Below, one piece after another: positions 42,742 to 52,194 of a DNA stretch of 64,000 bases (positions within the stretch are counted from its first letter, which is position 1; each line of letters starts with the position of its first letter). This DNA comes from Akkermansiaceae bacterium. Lineage in GTDB: Bacteria > Verrucomicrobiota > Verrucomicrobiia > Verrucomicrobiales > Akkermansiaceae. The notes beneath the pieces are model-generated. The model had not been told where the DNA came from and ran no database searches. It saw nothing but the letters and a program-made list of their open reading frames with translations. The stretch lies in contig CAIZNN010000212.1 in assembly GCA_903934285.1 (NCBI GenBank), positions 62,001-126,000 on the forward strand, read 5' to 3'. A program made the position numbers and the translations under genes.

Positions 42742-44781
42742 ATGACCCGCCGAAGCCATCCCCGCGTCACCCTTGTCACCACCTTGTTGCTTGGCGGTTT
42801 GCCGCCGGGCTTGCTGCCGGCGGCCGAACCCGCCCCCGCCATGAACCCGCTGGTGGTGACGGCGGAACGCTCGACCGGGAGCGTTCTGTTAGGCAGGGAG
42901 CTCGACCTGTTTCAAGCGGACTCGGTGGCCGACCTAACGGGTTTGGTGCCGAACTTCGCGGTGGTCACCAGCGACACCCGCGGCTATGGCGACATCATCA
43001 GCATGCGGGGCTCGGCCAACACCCTGTTTTTTTCCGCGCCGGCGGTCGGGATGATGGTCGATGATGTGCCGCTGGGAGACACCTCCAGCTATCCGGCCGG
43101 ATTATTGGAACTGGACCAAGTGCAAATCCTGCGCGGCCCGCAGGGGACCATCTATGGCCGCAATGGCGCGGCGGGCATGCTGGACATGACCACCCCGCCA
43201 CCGGGACCCAAGAGCGAGACGCATTTGACCACCGATTACGGGTCGTATGATGCGTGGGGCGCGCGCCTGCGCACCGGCGGCCCGCTGGGCGGCGGCTTCG
43301 CCCAGACGCTCCAACTCTATCACCAGCAACGCGACGGCTTCATCGACGACCCCACCCTCGGCCGCGCCATCGACGACCGCGAGCTCACCGGCGGCTTGGC
43401 CAACTTGTATTGGCAGCCCACTGCGGATAGCACGTGGCGGCTGCGGGTGCTGGCCGAGCGCGCCGATGACGGCGGCCAGCGGCTCAGCTCGTTAGCCAGC
43501 CCGGACCCGTTCAGCGTCACTTCGGAAATCGCCGGCAAAACCGCCATGGAGCGCCACCAGGTGTCGTTGCACTGGACCAAGGAAGGGCCGTGGGGCCGCT
43601 TCAAATCAATCACCGCCTGGCAGGACTGGAAACTCGACCCGAGCGTGACGGATCTGGATTTGAGAGCGAGCTATCCGGGCTACGAGTCGTCCTCGACGAT
43701 CATCCAGGACGAGCAGCTGTGGAGCCAGGAATTCCGTTGGGAATCGCCGCAGGATGCCGGCCCGTGGTCGTGGCGCACGGGCGTGTTTTTCATGAATCAG
43801 GCGAGCAGTGGCGATGCGACGCGGGCGTTCCCGGTGGAAGTGGACTACGGGCTGTGGATGCCCATGTCCGAACGCACTGTCTATCAACTCGACCAGTGGA
43901 ATGTGGCGGCCTACGGCCGGGCCTCGTATGCGGTCAGCCCGCAGCTGAGCCTGCAAGCCGGGGCACGGCTGGAATATGCGAACACCCAGATCGAGCGCAC
44001 CAAGTCAAGCACGCTGGTGTTTCCGCCGAGCGTGGTCAACGACGACACGGGCGCTTGCTATGTCTCGCCGGAACTCGGTGCCTCCTATGCGGTGTGCGAC
44101 ACCACCCGGCTGTACGCGCGCAGCGCCATCGGCATCAAGCCGGGCGGGTTCTCCGCCTTTGCCAGCACCCCTGCCCAGGCGCGCTATGACGAGGACGTGG
44201 CGTGGACCAACGAAGTGGGCGTGGAAGTGGCCGTGCCGGAGCAGCACCTAACAATTTCGCTGGCGGGTTTCTGGAACCGCAACAACGACTATCAGGTGAA
44301 CCGCCCGGATGTGTATTCGACCGACTTTTTCACGGTGAATGCCGGCGCGGTGAGTTCGCCCGGAGTGGAGACCGAGCTGCGTTGGCAACCCCTCGCCGGG
44401 CTGACCGTGCAAGGCAGCGCGGGATATGTGAACGCGCAATTCGACGATGCCCCCTATGCTGGCAACGCGGTGCCGTTTGTGCCCGAGTTCACCGCCAGCC
44501 TCGGGCTGCGCTATGATTTGCCCAAGGGCTATTATATGCAAACCTCGGTGCGGGCGACCGGCGCCACCTATTTTGATGAGGCCAACCACGACGCATTCCG
44601 CCAAGGTTCGTATCTTTGCTGGGATGCCGAGATCGGGTATGCCGCGCAACAGTTCTCGGTGGCGCTGTTCGGCCGCAATTTGCTAGATGAGGAGTATTAC
44701 ACCTTCATCAATCCGCAGATCAACGCCGGCTCCCCCGGCGACCCGCAGATCTTCGGCATCCGCGCGTCGTTGGATTTCTAA
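42742..44781 (+). CDS. TonB-dependent receptor
   Basis: 679 residues with a signal peptide (VTLVTTLLLGGLPPGLLPAA), a TonB-box-like NPLVVTAERS, and a plug domain about 45-160 (PNFAVVTSDTRGYGDIISMR, VQILRGPQGTIYGRNGAAG). A 22-strand barrel follows, ending in ...GDPQIFGIRASLDF with the C-terminal Phe for BAM. Resembles siderophore/carbohydrate receptors of the 'RGPQGTIYGRN' type; the substrate is unknown. Start at 42742. Confidence 0.93.
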   Translation: MTRRSHPRVTLVTTLLLGGLPPGLLPAAEPAPAMNPLVVTAERSTGSVLLGRELDLFQADSVADLTGLVPNFAVVTSDTRGYGDIISMRGSANTLFFSAPAVGMMVDDVPLGDTSSYPAGLLELDQVQILRGPQGTIYGRNGAAGMLDMTTPPPGPKSETHLTTDYGSYDAWGARLRTGGPLGGGFAQTLQLYHQQRDGFIDDPTLGRAIDDRELTGGLANLYWQPTADSTWRLRVLAERADDGGQRLSSLASPDPFSVTSEIAGKTAMERHQVSLHWTKEGPWGRFKSITAWQDWKLDPSVTDLDLRASYPGYESSSTIIQDEQLWSQEFRWESPQDAGPWSWRTGVFFMNQASSGDATRAFPVEVDYGLWMPMSERTVYQLDQWNVAAYGRASYAVSPQLSLQAGARLEYANTQIERTKSSTLVFPPSVVNDDTGACYVSPELGASYAVCDTTRLYARSAIGIKPGGFSAFASTPAQARYDEDVAWTNEVGVEVAVPEQHLTISLAGFWNRNNDYQVNRPDVYSTDFFTVNAGAVSSPGVETELRWQPLAGLTVQGSAGYVNAQFDDAPYAGNAVPFVPEFTASLGLRYDLPKGYYMQTSVRATGATYFDEANHDAFRQGSYLCWDAEIGYAAQQFSVALFGRNLLDEEYYTFINPQINAGSPGDPQIFGIRASLDF

Positions 44782-44828
44782 GCGGCCGCGTTTCCCGCTT
44801 TACTTCACTGCGGTTTTGAGCCATTGGT

Positions 44829-46028
44829 GTGGCCACGCCCATGCTCCAGATTAATCCGAACCTCACCGACCTCGTCGCGGATGCCGCCGCCGGGCTGCGC
44901 CAGCGACTGCAAGCGACCGCGACCATCACCGCCGCAGCGCCGGGACGAGTCAACCTCATCGGCGAACACATCGACTACTGCGATGGGTTTGTGATGCCCT
45001 TTGCCATCGACCGCTACATCGTCATTGCCGGCTGCGCCAACGGCACCAACGAGGCCCGCATTTGCGACCACACCTTGCCCGGGATGGCCGTGTTGGACGT
45101 GACCGCGATGCAGCAAGCCGGCACGCCCAAATGGAGCAACTACCTGCGCGGGGTCATTCGCGGCTTCCAAGACCGCGGCCATCACATTCCCGGCTTCGAC
45201 GCGTTCATCATCTCCTCGATTCCCGGCGGCGCGGGCCTGTCGTCCTCCGCGGCGCTCGAGTGCGCCACGGCCACCTTTCTGGAAGGGCTGCTGGACACGG
45301 TGTTAGACACCAAGGAAAAGGCGCTGCTGTGCCAGAAGGCGGAGCATGATTTCGTGCATGTGCCCTGCGGCATCATGGATCAATTTGCCTCGGCGTTCGG
45401 CAAGCCCAACCGGCTCATTCTGATAGATTGCCAGTCGGGCGAACCGGAACTGGTGCCGTTTGAAAACCCGGATCTCACCGTGTTGATCGCCAACACCATG
45501 GTGCACCACGAACTATCCGACGGCGGCTATGCCCTGCGCCGCAAACACACCGAAGACGGCCTCGCCATCCTCGGCAAGGCGTCGTGGCGCGATGTCACCG
45601 CGGCCGACGTCACCGCCGCCTGGAGCCAACTCGGCGATCCGGTCAACCGCCGCTCGCGCCACGTGGTCGGCGAAATCGCCCGCACCATTACCGCCGCCGC
45701 AGCGCTGGCGAGAAACGACTTTGAGGCGCTCGGCCCGCTGATGGCGGCCAGCCATGATTCGCTGCGCGACGATTTCGAGGTGTCGTGCAGCGAGTTGGAC
45801 ATCATGGTGGAAATCGCCCGCAAGATCGGTCGCGCCGGGGGCGTGATCGGCGCGCGCATGACCGGCGGCGGTTTTGGCGGCTCCACCGTGACCCTGTGCG
45901 ACGCCAGCAAAGCCACCGCGATTGCCGCCACGCTGGCCGCCGACTACGCCGCGGCCACCGGCATCAGCCCGCAAATCTTCGCGTCGCGGCCATCGCAAGG
46001 GGCGCATCTGGTGACCTCAGGACAATAG
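44829..46028 (+). CDS. galK: galactokinase
   Basis: 399 residues (GTG start at 44829; ATG at 44841 possible). GHMP-kinase signatures: substrate motif PGRVNLIGEHIDYCDGFVMP near 40-60, ATP motif PGGAGLSSSAALECA near 138, and GGGFGGSTVTL near 345. Phosphorylates galactose at C1. It stands without galT or galE here, and converges with the POT transporter gene, whose stop is 11 nt away. Confidence 0.92.
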   Translation: MATPMLQINPNLTDLVADAAAGLRQRLQATATITAAAPGRVNLIGEHIDYCDGFVMPFAIDRYIVIAGCANGTNEARICDHTLPGMAVLDVTAMQQAGTPKWSNYLRGVIRGFQDRGHHIPGFDAFIISSIPGGAGLSSSAALECATATFLEGLLDTVLDTKEKALLCQKAEHDFVHVPCGIMDQFASAFGKPNRLILIDCQSGEPELVPFENPDLTVLIANTMVHHELSDGGYALRRKHTEDGLAILGKASWRDVTAADVTAAWSQLGDPVNRRSRHVVGEIARTITAAAALARNDFEALGPLMAASHDSLRDDFEVSCSELDIMVEIARKIGRAGGVIGARMTGGGFGGSTVTLCDASKATAIAATLAADYAAATGISPQIFASRPSQGAHLVTSGQ

Positions 46029-46039
46029 CCGGCAGCATC

Positions 46040-47917
46040 TCATTGCAGATAGGCCTTGGGCCGATAGAGCATGGCGAAGGGCACGAAGATGATGGCCGTG
46101 GCGAGCATCAGCCACATGAAAAAGCGGAAGTAAGCGGCGCCGTGGAGCCTGGTCTGGCCCCCGCAAAACGCCCGCCGGGTGAACGTGAGGCCGGCGGCTG
46201 GAGCCTCGGCTGCCAGCGTGACGCCGAGTGCGTTAGAGCGGCGCTCAAGCCAGGTAGCGGCGGGGTGGAACCGGTCCAGCCAGGAGGTTTCCGGTGCGGC
46301 AGGCGGGCGCTTGAGGTCGACGATCAGGCCGAGGTCCCACTGGGTGTTAGGGGTTTTGTCGGGACCGTCGCTGATCAGGCGGAACCGGTCGGCGTTGAGG
46401 ATTTCATAGCGGATCGGATTGCCCCAGAGATCGGTGCCGAAAGCGTCGGACGGGCCATCTCCGGGTGGCAGCTTGCCATCGAGCTCGAGGATTTTCGCTT
46501 CGAGGCGGGCGGCGGCGGCGGCGAAGGCGGGCTGCCCGGGAATGGTTAGATCGGGGCTGGCGTCAGCCTTGTGTGTCAGGATGAAGTCATCCGCGGTACC
46601 GGGGCTGCCATCGTATCCGGCCAGGGTGAGGGTATGCGGGGTCTGGCGCGACACCGCCGGCAGCGCGGCCATGGCGGCGGCGGCTTGTTTGGCGCTGGCG
46701 CTGGGGATCTGGATGAGGCGGTTGGTGGTGGAAGTGAACATATTGCCGATGAAGGTGGAGAGCAGGAATATCGACATGATCATCGACTTCATGTTGCGGG
46801 GCGCCTGGGTGTAGGCGAATTCCAAGCCGACGATGGAGACCATGATTTCGGCGGCAGTGATGATGACGAAGGCGAGGAGTTGCCAGCCAATCGACGGGCA
46901 GTGGCCGGCATCGATCCAGGACTGGACCAGCGCGGTGAGGGCATATGACAAGGTGACCAGAAACATGCCCGTGCCGATTTTGCGCAGCGGCGTGAGCGGG
47001 AAGAAGCGGTTGATGCACGGATAGACAAACAGCGTGAACAACGGGATGAAAACCAAAATGAGGATCGGGTTGATCGCCTGGATCTGGCTTTCGAGCCAGG
47101 TGATGCCGAGGAACTTGCAATTCATCTGGCCGGCCTGAAACACCCATGACGAGCCGGTTTGGTCATAGAGCGACCAGAACACCGCGAAAAACAAAAACAA
47201 CGGAATGAGTTTGGCCAGGGCGACGAGCCCCTCGCGCGACCCCAACTCACGGAAGAACTTGCTGCCGCCCGGCGGGATGTGGGCGAACTTGTGGCGGCCC
47301 ATCCAAAACAACAGCGTGGCCAGGCCCATCAACACCCCCGGCACCCCGAACGCCCAGTGCGGACCATACCAATCCAGCAGCCAGGGCGTGAGCAAGGTCG
47401 AAAAAAACGACCCGAGATTGATCGAAAAATAAAACCAATTGTACACGCGGGTCAGCAGGTGGCGGTTGGCGGGGCCGAATTGATCGCCCACGTTGGAGGA
47501 CACGCAGGGCTTGATGCCGCCCGAACCGATGCAGATGAGCAGCAACCCGGCAAACAACCAGTAGGGCGAGTGCCCGCGCGTCCCCATCAACGCCAGCGCC
47601 GCGTGGCCACCACAATAAACCAGGCTCAGCAGCAGAATCGTGCGGTATTTCCCCAGGAAAATGTCGCTGAGCAAGGCACCTATCAGCGGCGTGAAATACA
47701 CCCAGGCGGCAAACGCGTGGAAGTGCTCGACGGCCTCGGCCTCCGCCATCGGCGTGCCGCCCGGCCCATCCATCAGATAGAGATACTTCGCCATGAAGAC
47801 CACCAGGATCGTCCGCATGCCGTAAAACGAAAACCGTTCGGCCGCCTCGTTGCCGATGATCCAGGGAATGCCCGGTGGCATGTGCTCGGTATCAATCGCA
47901 GTGGTGCGGCGGGACAT
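46040..47917 (-). CDS. POT/PTR-family peptide transporter with a large C-terminal periplasmic insertion
   Basis: 625 residues, longer than the usual 450-500. N-terminal POT motifs FSFYGMRTILVVFMAKYL and GALLSDIFLGKYRTILLLS are clear, as is GSGGIKPCVSSNVGDQF. After the TM near residue 395, about 200 residues (401-598) form a soluble segment, then a last TM (FFMWLMLATAIIFVPFAMLY). The insert contains GYDGSPGTADDF and TDLWGNPIRYEIL / DGPDKTPN, patterns like the C-terminal part of GspG pseudopilins. Probable proton-coupled di/tripeptide importer. Fifteen nt after fabH, so possibly cotranscribed with it. Confidence 0.85.
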   Translation of the reverse strand: MSRRTTAIDTEHMPPGIPWIIGNEAAERFSFYGMRTILVVFMAKYLYLMDGPGGTPMAEAEAVEHFHAFAAWVYFTPLIGALLSDIFLGKYRTILLLSLVYCGGHAALALMGTRGHSPYWLFAGLLLICIGSGGIKPCVSSNVGDQFGPANRHLLTRVYNWFYFSINLGSFFSTLLTPWLLDWYGPHWAFGVPGVLMGLATLLFWMGRHKFAHIPPGGSKFFRELGSREGLVALAKLIPLFLFFAVFWSLYDQTGSSWVFQAGQMNCKFLGITWLESQIQAINPILILVFIPLFTLFVYPCINRFFPLTPLRKIGTGMFLVTLSYALTALVQSWIDAGHCPSIGWQLLAFVIITAAEIMVSIVGLEFAYTQAPRNMKSMIMSIFLLSTFIGNMFTSTTNRLIQIPSASAKQAAAAMAALPAVSRQTPHTLTLAGYDGSPGTADDFILTHKADASPDLTIPGQPAFAAAAARLEAKILELDGKLPPGDGPSDAFGTDLWGNPIRYEILNADRFRLISDGPDKTPNTQWDLGLIVDLKRPPAAPETSWLDRFHPAATWLERRSNALGVTLAAEAPAAGLTFTRRAFCGGQTRLHGAAYFRFFMWLMLATAIIFVPFAMLYRPKAYLQ

Positions 47918-47932
47918 GGCGGGAGCGGGGCC

Positions 47933-48934
47933 TCACCAGCGGATGGCGGCGGCAGCCCAGGTCAGGCCGGCGCCGAAGACGACGAGCACGATATGGTCGC
48001 CGCGGTGGAATGCGCCGGAGCGGTTGGCTTCGTCGAGGGCGATGGCGATGGCGGCGGCGGAGGTGTTGCCATACTTGTCGAGGTTGATGAAGACGCGCTC
48101 GTTGGGCACGGCGAGACGGTCGGCAATGGCATCGATGATGCGCAGGTTCGCCTGATGGGGGATGACGCAGGCGATGTCACTGGCGGTCAACCCGGCGCGC
48201 TCGATGACTTTTTCGGCGGCTTCCCTCATGCGGTTGACCGCATGTTTGAACACCTCCTTGCCGAGCATATTGAGGGTGAAGAGGTGGTCATTGACGTTGG
48301 CGGCGGTGATCGGGCAGGCGGTGCCGCCGCCGGGAATCTTGAGCAGATGGGTCAGGTTGCCATCGGTGCCCATCTCGGTGGCCAGAATGGAGCCTTCGCC
48401 CGGCGCGGCGAGGCGCAACACGGCGGCTCCCGCCCCGTCGCCAAACAACACACAGGTGGAACGATCCTCCCAGTTGGTCACCGAGGAGAGCTTTTCCGCG
48501 CCGATGATAATGGCATTCTTGAACGCGCCGGAGGCAATCAGGCGCTTGGCGATTTTCATCGCATAGAGAAAGCCGGAGCAAGCGGCGGAAATATCAAAGG
48601 CCACCGCCCGGCTGGCACCCAGGTTCTGTTGGATATAACAAGCCGTGGCCGGGGTGGGCGTGTCCGGGGTGATGGTGGCCACGATGATGAGCTCGATTTC
48701 CGCGGCGGTTAGGCCGGCGTTGTCCAGCGCCCGCAGGGCCGCCTGGGTGGCCATCTGGGAGGTGGTTTCATCGGCGGCGGCGATGCGGCGTTCGCGGATG
48801 CCGGTGCGGCTCAGGATCCACTCTTCGCTGGTGTCCACGCGTTGTGCCAGCTCGGCGTTCGTGAGAATTCTCTCAGGAACGTAGCTGCCGGTGCCTGCGA
48901 TACAGACTGGAAGGGCGGTCGTCAATTCACTCAT
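47933..48934 (-). CDS. fabH: beta-ketoacyl-ACP synthase III
   Basis: 333 residues. The catalytic Cys is in DISAACSGFLYAM (near 112), His in VIPHQANLRI and Asn in YGNTSAAAIAIAL. It condenses acetyl-CoA with malonyl-ACP to start fatty-acid chains. Last gene of the DUF177-rpmF-plsX-fabH run, 66 nt after plsX, with the POT transporter gene following at 15 nt. Confidence 0.96.
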   Translation of the reverse strand: MSELTTALPVCIAGTGSYVPERILTNAELAQRVDTSEEWILSRTGIRERRIAAADETTSQMATQAALRALDNAGLTAAEIELIIVATITPDTPTPATACYIQQNLGASRAVAFDISAACSGFLYAMKIAKRLIASGAFKNAIIIGAEKLSSVTNWEDRSTCVLFGDGAGAAVLRLAAPGEGSILATEMGTDGNLTHLLKIPGGGTACPITAANVNDHLFTLNMLGKEVFKHAVNRMREAAEKVIERAGLTASDIACVIPHQANLRIIDAIADRLAVPNERVFINLDKYGNTSAAAIAIALDEANRSGAFHRGDHIVLVVFGAGLTWAAAAIRW

Positions 48935-49000
48935 GCGGCGGAAGACTGAAACCCCAACGCCGGACTCACAAGCGCGAAGTTAATTAACAGCCGCTAAATT

Positions 49001-50029
49001 TCAAATCCCGTTAACCGGCACCTGATGGATGGCGGCCAGTGCCTCCTCGATGCGCGGGTTGACGCGATGGGAGACGGTCTCGATGCCGACGCGGATGGCG
49101 TTGCGCACGGCCAGCGCGGACGACGAGCCATGGGCGATGATGACCACGCCGTTGACGCCGAGCAAGGGACTGCCGCCGTAAGTTTCGTAGCTGCTTTTTT
49201 CCTTGAGTGCGGTGAAGGCGCCCTTGGCGATGAGGGCGCCAAGCATGCGCAGCGGGCTGGCGGTGATTTCCGCTTTCAGCCATTTGGAGACCGCTTTGGC
49301 GGTGGATTCCACGGTTTTGAGCATGACGTTGCCGGTGAAGCCGTCGCAGAGCACGACGTCGAGTTCGGTTTCGAAGAGATCGTGGCCCTCGACGTTGCCG
49401 ATGAAATGGATTCCGGCGGTGCGTTGGAGCAGTTTAAAAGTTTCCTTGGTGAAGGCGGTGCCCTTTTCGTCCTCCTCGCCGTTGGACATGAGGCCCACCC
49501 GCGGGTTCTTGACCCCGAGCACATGGCGGGCAAAGGCGGTGCCCATCACCGCGTAGGCGACGAGGTGTTCGGGTTTGGCCTCGGGATTGGCCCCGGCATC
49601 GAGGATGCTGCACAACCCGTGTTCATTGGGAATGGCCGTGGCGATTCCCGCCCGGTCCACGCCCTTGAGCGTGCGCAACTTCAAGGTGGCGGCAGCCACC
49701 GCCGCGCCGGTGTTGCCGGCAGAGACGAAGGCGTCGGCATGGCCGTCCTTGACCAGATCCATCGCCACATTGATCGAGGAGAGCTTTTTGCGGCGCACGG
49801 TTTTGGCCCCGGGTTCGGACATGCCGATGACTTCAGGGGCATGCACGATGCTGACCCGCGGGTCCCTCAGATCGAGGCCCTGCTTGGTGCATTCCTCGCG
49901 CAACACGGCCTCATCACCGACCAAAAACAAATGCTTCAGTCTGGGGTAAAGGCGCAACGCCTCGCTGGCCCCACCGATATTGATCGATGGCGCGTGATCC
50001 CCGCCCATGGCGTCCAAGGCTAGTTTCAT
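49001..50029 (-). CDS. plsX: phosphate acyltransferase PlsX
   Basis: 342 residues opening MKLALDAMGGDHAPSINIGG, the PlsX hallmark. Further conserved segments are FVSAGNTGAAVAAA, VLCDGFTGNVMLKTVE and GGSPLLGVNGVVIIAHGSS. Converts acyl-ACP to acyl-phosphate for phospholipid synthesis. Classic position between rpmF and fabH. Confidence 0.97.
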   Translation of the reverse strand: MKLALDAMGGDHAPSINIGGASEALRLYPRLKHLFLVGDEAVLREECTKQGLDLRDPRVSIVHAPEVIGMSEPGAKTVRRKKLSSINVAMDLVKDGHADAFVSAGNTGAAVAAATLKLRTLKGVDRAGIATAIPNEHGLCSILDAGANPEAKPEHLVAYAVMGTAFARHVLGVKNPRVGLMSNGEEDEKGTAFTKETFKLLQRTAGIHFIGNVEGHDLFETELDVVLCDGFTGNVMLKTVESTAKAVSKWLKAEITASPLRMLGALIAKGAFTALKEKSSYETYGGSPLLGVNGVVIIAHGSSSALAVRNAIRVGIETVSHRVNPRIEEALAAIHQVPVNGI

Positions 50030-50126
50030 ACGGATGAGGAAAGACCGCGGCGGGATTTACACCACAATGCTGCGGCGCGCCGGGACAACCCGACCCGACC
50101 CCTGCGGTGCGTCACCTGCGGGCGCT

Positions 50127-50309
50127 TCAGAGGGCCTCCACGTCCAGCACCTGGCGGTCGCGGTAATACCCACAAGACGGGCAGGCAATGTGCGATGGCA
50201 CACGACTTCCGCACTCGGGACAGCTCTTGAAGATTGGGGCACGCCAACGGGTTGCGCCACGGCGCATTTTCTGACGGCTTTTGGATTGGCGGCGCTTTGG
50301 AACGGCCAT
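50127..50309 (-). CDS. rpmF: 50S ribosomal protein L32
   Basis: 60 residues, MAVPKRRQSKSRQKMRRGA onward, with the two zinc CxxC pairs intact (CPECG and CPSCG), i.e. the C+ paralogue. Fourteen nt after the DUF177 gene and about 100 nt before plsX. Confidence 0.97.
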   Translation of the reverse strand: MAVPKRRQSKSRQKMRRGATRWRAPIFKSCPECGSRVPSHIACPSCGYYRDRQVLDVEAL

Positions 50310-50323
50310 GGTATTTCGTGTGT

Positions 50324-50827
50324 TTAGGGTTGATCCTTGAGGTTCTTGAGAATGTCGAGTGCTGACCAGCGGTCGTCGCCCTCGACGCGGGGCCGGGTCT
50401 CTTGCCCGCTTTCCGCAGCTTTGTCCACTGCTAAATATCGGGAATCGATTTCACACGCCTGCGGAATGTCGCCATCCTCGCATTTGGGATCGACCGGAAA
50501 GTGGATTAAAACCTCTTCGCGTAAGGCTTCCGTGACATCCAGGTCGCCTTCCTGGGCGATTTCCAAGGAAATCGCCGCCTGCTCCACCTGGACGGTCTGG
50601 ATGAAGGGATGAAGGGTCCGCACGCAGGTGAATTCAAACGGTGCAGTCAGCCAACCGGTCAGCAGCAATTCGGAGCCAAAGCGCTGGACCCACAATTCGT
50701 AGCCCAGCGGCCCGGCGGGTTGCGCATCGCCTGCCGGGAGGTCGAAAATTTCCGGCGGCAATTCGCCGACAAAGCGTTTCCCGCTCTCCGGCAAGCTGGC
50801 CAAGTCGACAATCAAACGTTTTTTCAT
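50324..50827 (-). CDS. yceD: YceD/DUF177 family protein
   Basis: 167 residues; the family core includes FEFTCVRTLHPFIQTVQVEQ and LREEVLIHFPVDPKCEDGDIPQ. The usual CxRCL cysteine pattern is reduced to one Cys at FTCVRTL. DUF177 proteins are the constant upstream partner of rpmF and are linked to 23S rRNA maturation. First gene of the rpmF-plsX-fabH unit. Confidence 0.9.
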   Translation of the reverse strand: MKKRLIVDLASLPESGKRFVGELPPEIFDLPAGDAQPAGPLGYELWVQRFGSELLLTGWLTAPFEFTCVRTLHPFIQTVQVEQAAISLEIAQEGDLDVTEALREEVLIHFPVDPKCEDGDIPQACEIDSRYLAVDKAAESGQETRPRVEGDDRWSALDILKNLKDQP

Positions 50828-51045
50828 GGGCGGAGGCTAACCCGTCCGCCCCCGCCCGGCAACCGCAATTTGCCCGCATCGGCTTCCTGCCGCAGCCTTG
50901 GTTGTTGCCGGCGGCGCGCTGGCATGGCTGGTGGGGGCGATTGCCGCCGGTTTGAGGTACGGCTTGCGGCGCTGCCAGGCGGGATTTCCCGTTGGCAGAG
51001 TTTCCACTCGCCAAGCACCGTGGTGCCGGTAGCTTGCTCTCCGCC

Positions 51046-52104
51046 ATGCCCATCGATATCTCCTTGCTCAGCAGAATTTGTGAAGCTCCCGGCGCGCCGG
51101 GCTCCGAAAAGGCCATCCGCACCCTCATCCTCACCGAACTGGCGGGACTCGCCGATGAGGTCCGCGTCGACAATCTGGGCAGCGTCATTGCCTGGAAAAA
51201 AGGCCGCTCGGCAGCCAAGAAAACCATGGCCGCGGCGCACATGGACGAGATTGGCTTCATCGTCACCCATATCGATGACAAGGGGTTCATTCGCTTCAAT
51301 CCGGTCGGCGGCTTCGATCCCAAAACGCTCACCGCCCAGCGCGTGATCATCCACGGGCGCAAGGATCTGGTTGGCGTGATGGGCTCCAAGCCGGTCCATC
51401 TGATGTCGGCGGAGGAGAAAAACAAGGTGCCGCAGATCAAGGATTATTTCATTGATGTGGGCATGGTCAAGAAGGACGTGGCCAAAATCGTGGCGGTCGG
51501 GGATTTTGTCACCCGCCACTCGCCGCTCATGGAGTTGGGCGCGTGCGTCAACGTCAAGTCCCTCGACAACCGGGCGTCGGTGTTTGTGCTGCTCGAAACC
51601 CTGCGCGAACTGAAACGCTCCAAACGCAAGCCCGCCTACGATTTCCACGCCGTCTTCACCGTGCAGGAAGAAGTCGGACTGCGCGGCGCCCAAGCCTCCG
51701 CCTTGCAAATCCAACCCGATTTCAGCTTCGGCCTGGACACCACCATCGCCTATGACATTCCCGGCTCCACCCCCCAGGAACAATGCACCGCCCTCGGCGA
51801 CGGGGCCGCCATCAAGCTGATGGATTCCTCCGTCATTTGCGATTATCGCATGATCGAGTTCATGAAGGCCGCCGCCAAACGGCACAAAATCAAATGGCAG
51901 CCGGAAATCCTCGCCGGCGGCGGCACCGATACCGCCAGCCTGCAACGCATGGTCGGCGGCGGCTCGATCGCCGGGGCCGTGTCCATTCCCACCCGCCACA
52001 TCCATCAAAGCATCGAGTCCTGCCACAAGCACGACCTCGCCGCCTGCATCCTGCTGCTCGCCGCTTGCGTCTGCGAACTCGACAAACACGATTGGAGTTT
52101 CTGA
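51046..52104 (+). CDS. M42-family metallopeptidase (glutamyl aminopeptidase/endoglucanase type)
   Basis: 352 residues starting MPIDISLLSRICEAPGAPGSE. Metal ligands: His in AAAHMDEIGFIV, Asp in SLDNRASVFVLLE, Glu-Glu in VQEEVGLRGAQ, Asp in FGLDTTIAYD and His in STRHIHQS-like IPTRHIHQSIES. Di-metal aminopeptidase of the tetrahedral TET group. The start at 51046 matches the family; the frame is open from 50992. Divergent from the DUF177-rpmF unit. Confidence 0.93.
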   Translation: MPIDISLLSRICEAPGAPGSEKAIRTLILTELAGLADEVRVDNLGSVIAWKKGRSAAKKTMAAAHMDEIGFIVTHIDDKGFIRFNPVGGFDPKTLTAQRVIIHGRKDLVGVMGSKPVHLMSAEEKNKVPQIKDYFIDVGMVKKDVAKIVAVGDFVTRHSPLMELGACVNVKSLDNRASVFVLLETLRELKRSKRKPAYDFHAVFTVQEEVGLRGAQASALQIQPDFSFGLDTTIAYDIPGSTPQEQCTALGDGAAIKLMDSSVICDYRMIEFMKAAAKRHKIKWQPEILAGGGTDTASLQRMVGGGSIAGAVSIPTRHIHQSIESCHKHDLAACILLLAACVCELDKHDWSF

Positions 52105-52194
52105 CATGCCAGCGAGGCTTCGCCTCAGACCCAAGACCCGAAACCCGAGACGAAGAATTTGACCTAACGGCCACAGCCCGGCGCTGAGACCCGT

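Noticed and set aside
47159-48712. Long plus-strand open frame (over 500 codons) opposite the POT and fabH genes
   Set aside because: Composition-driven shadow of two well-supported minus-strand genes; its translation has no domain and crosses the boundary between them.
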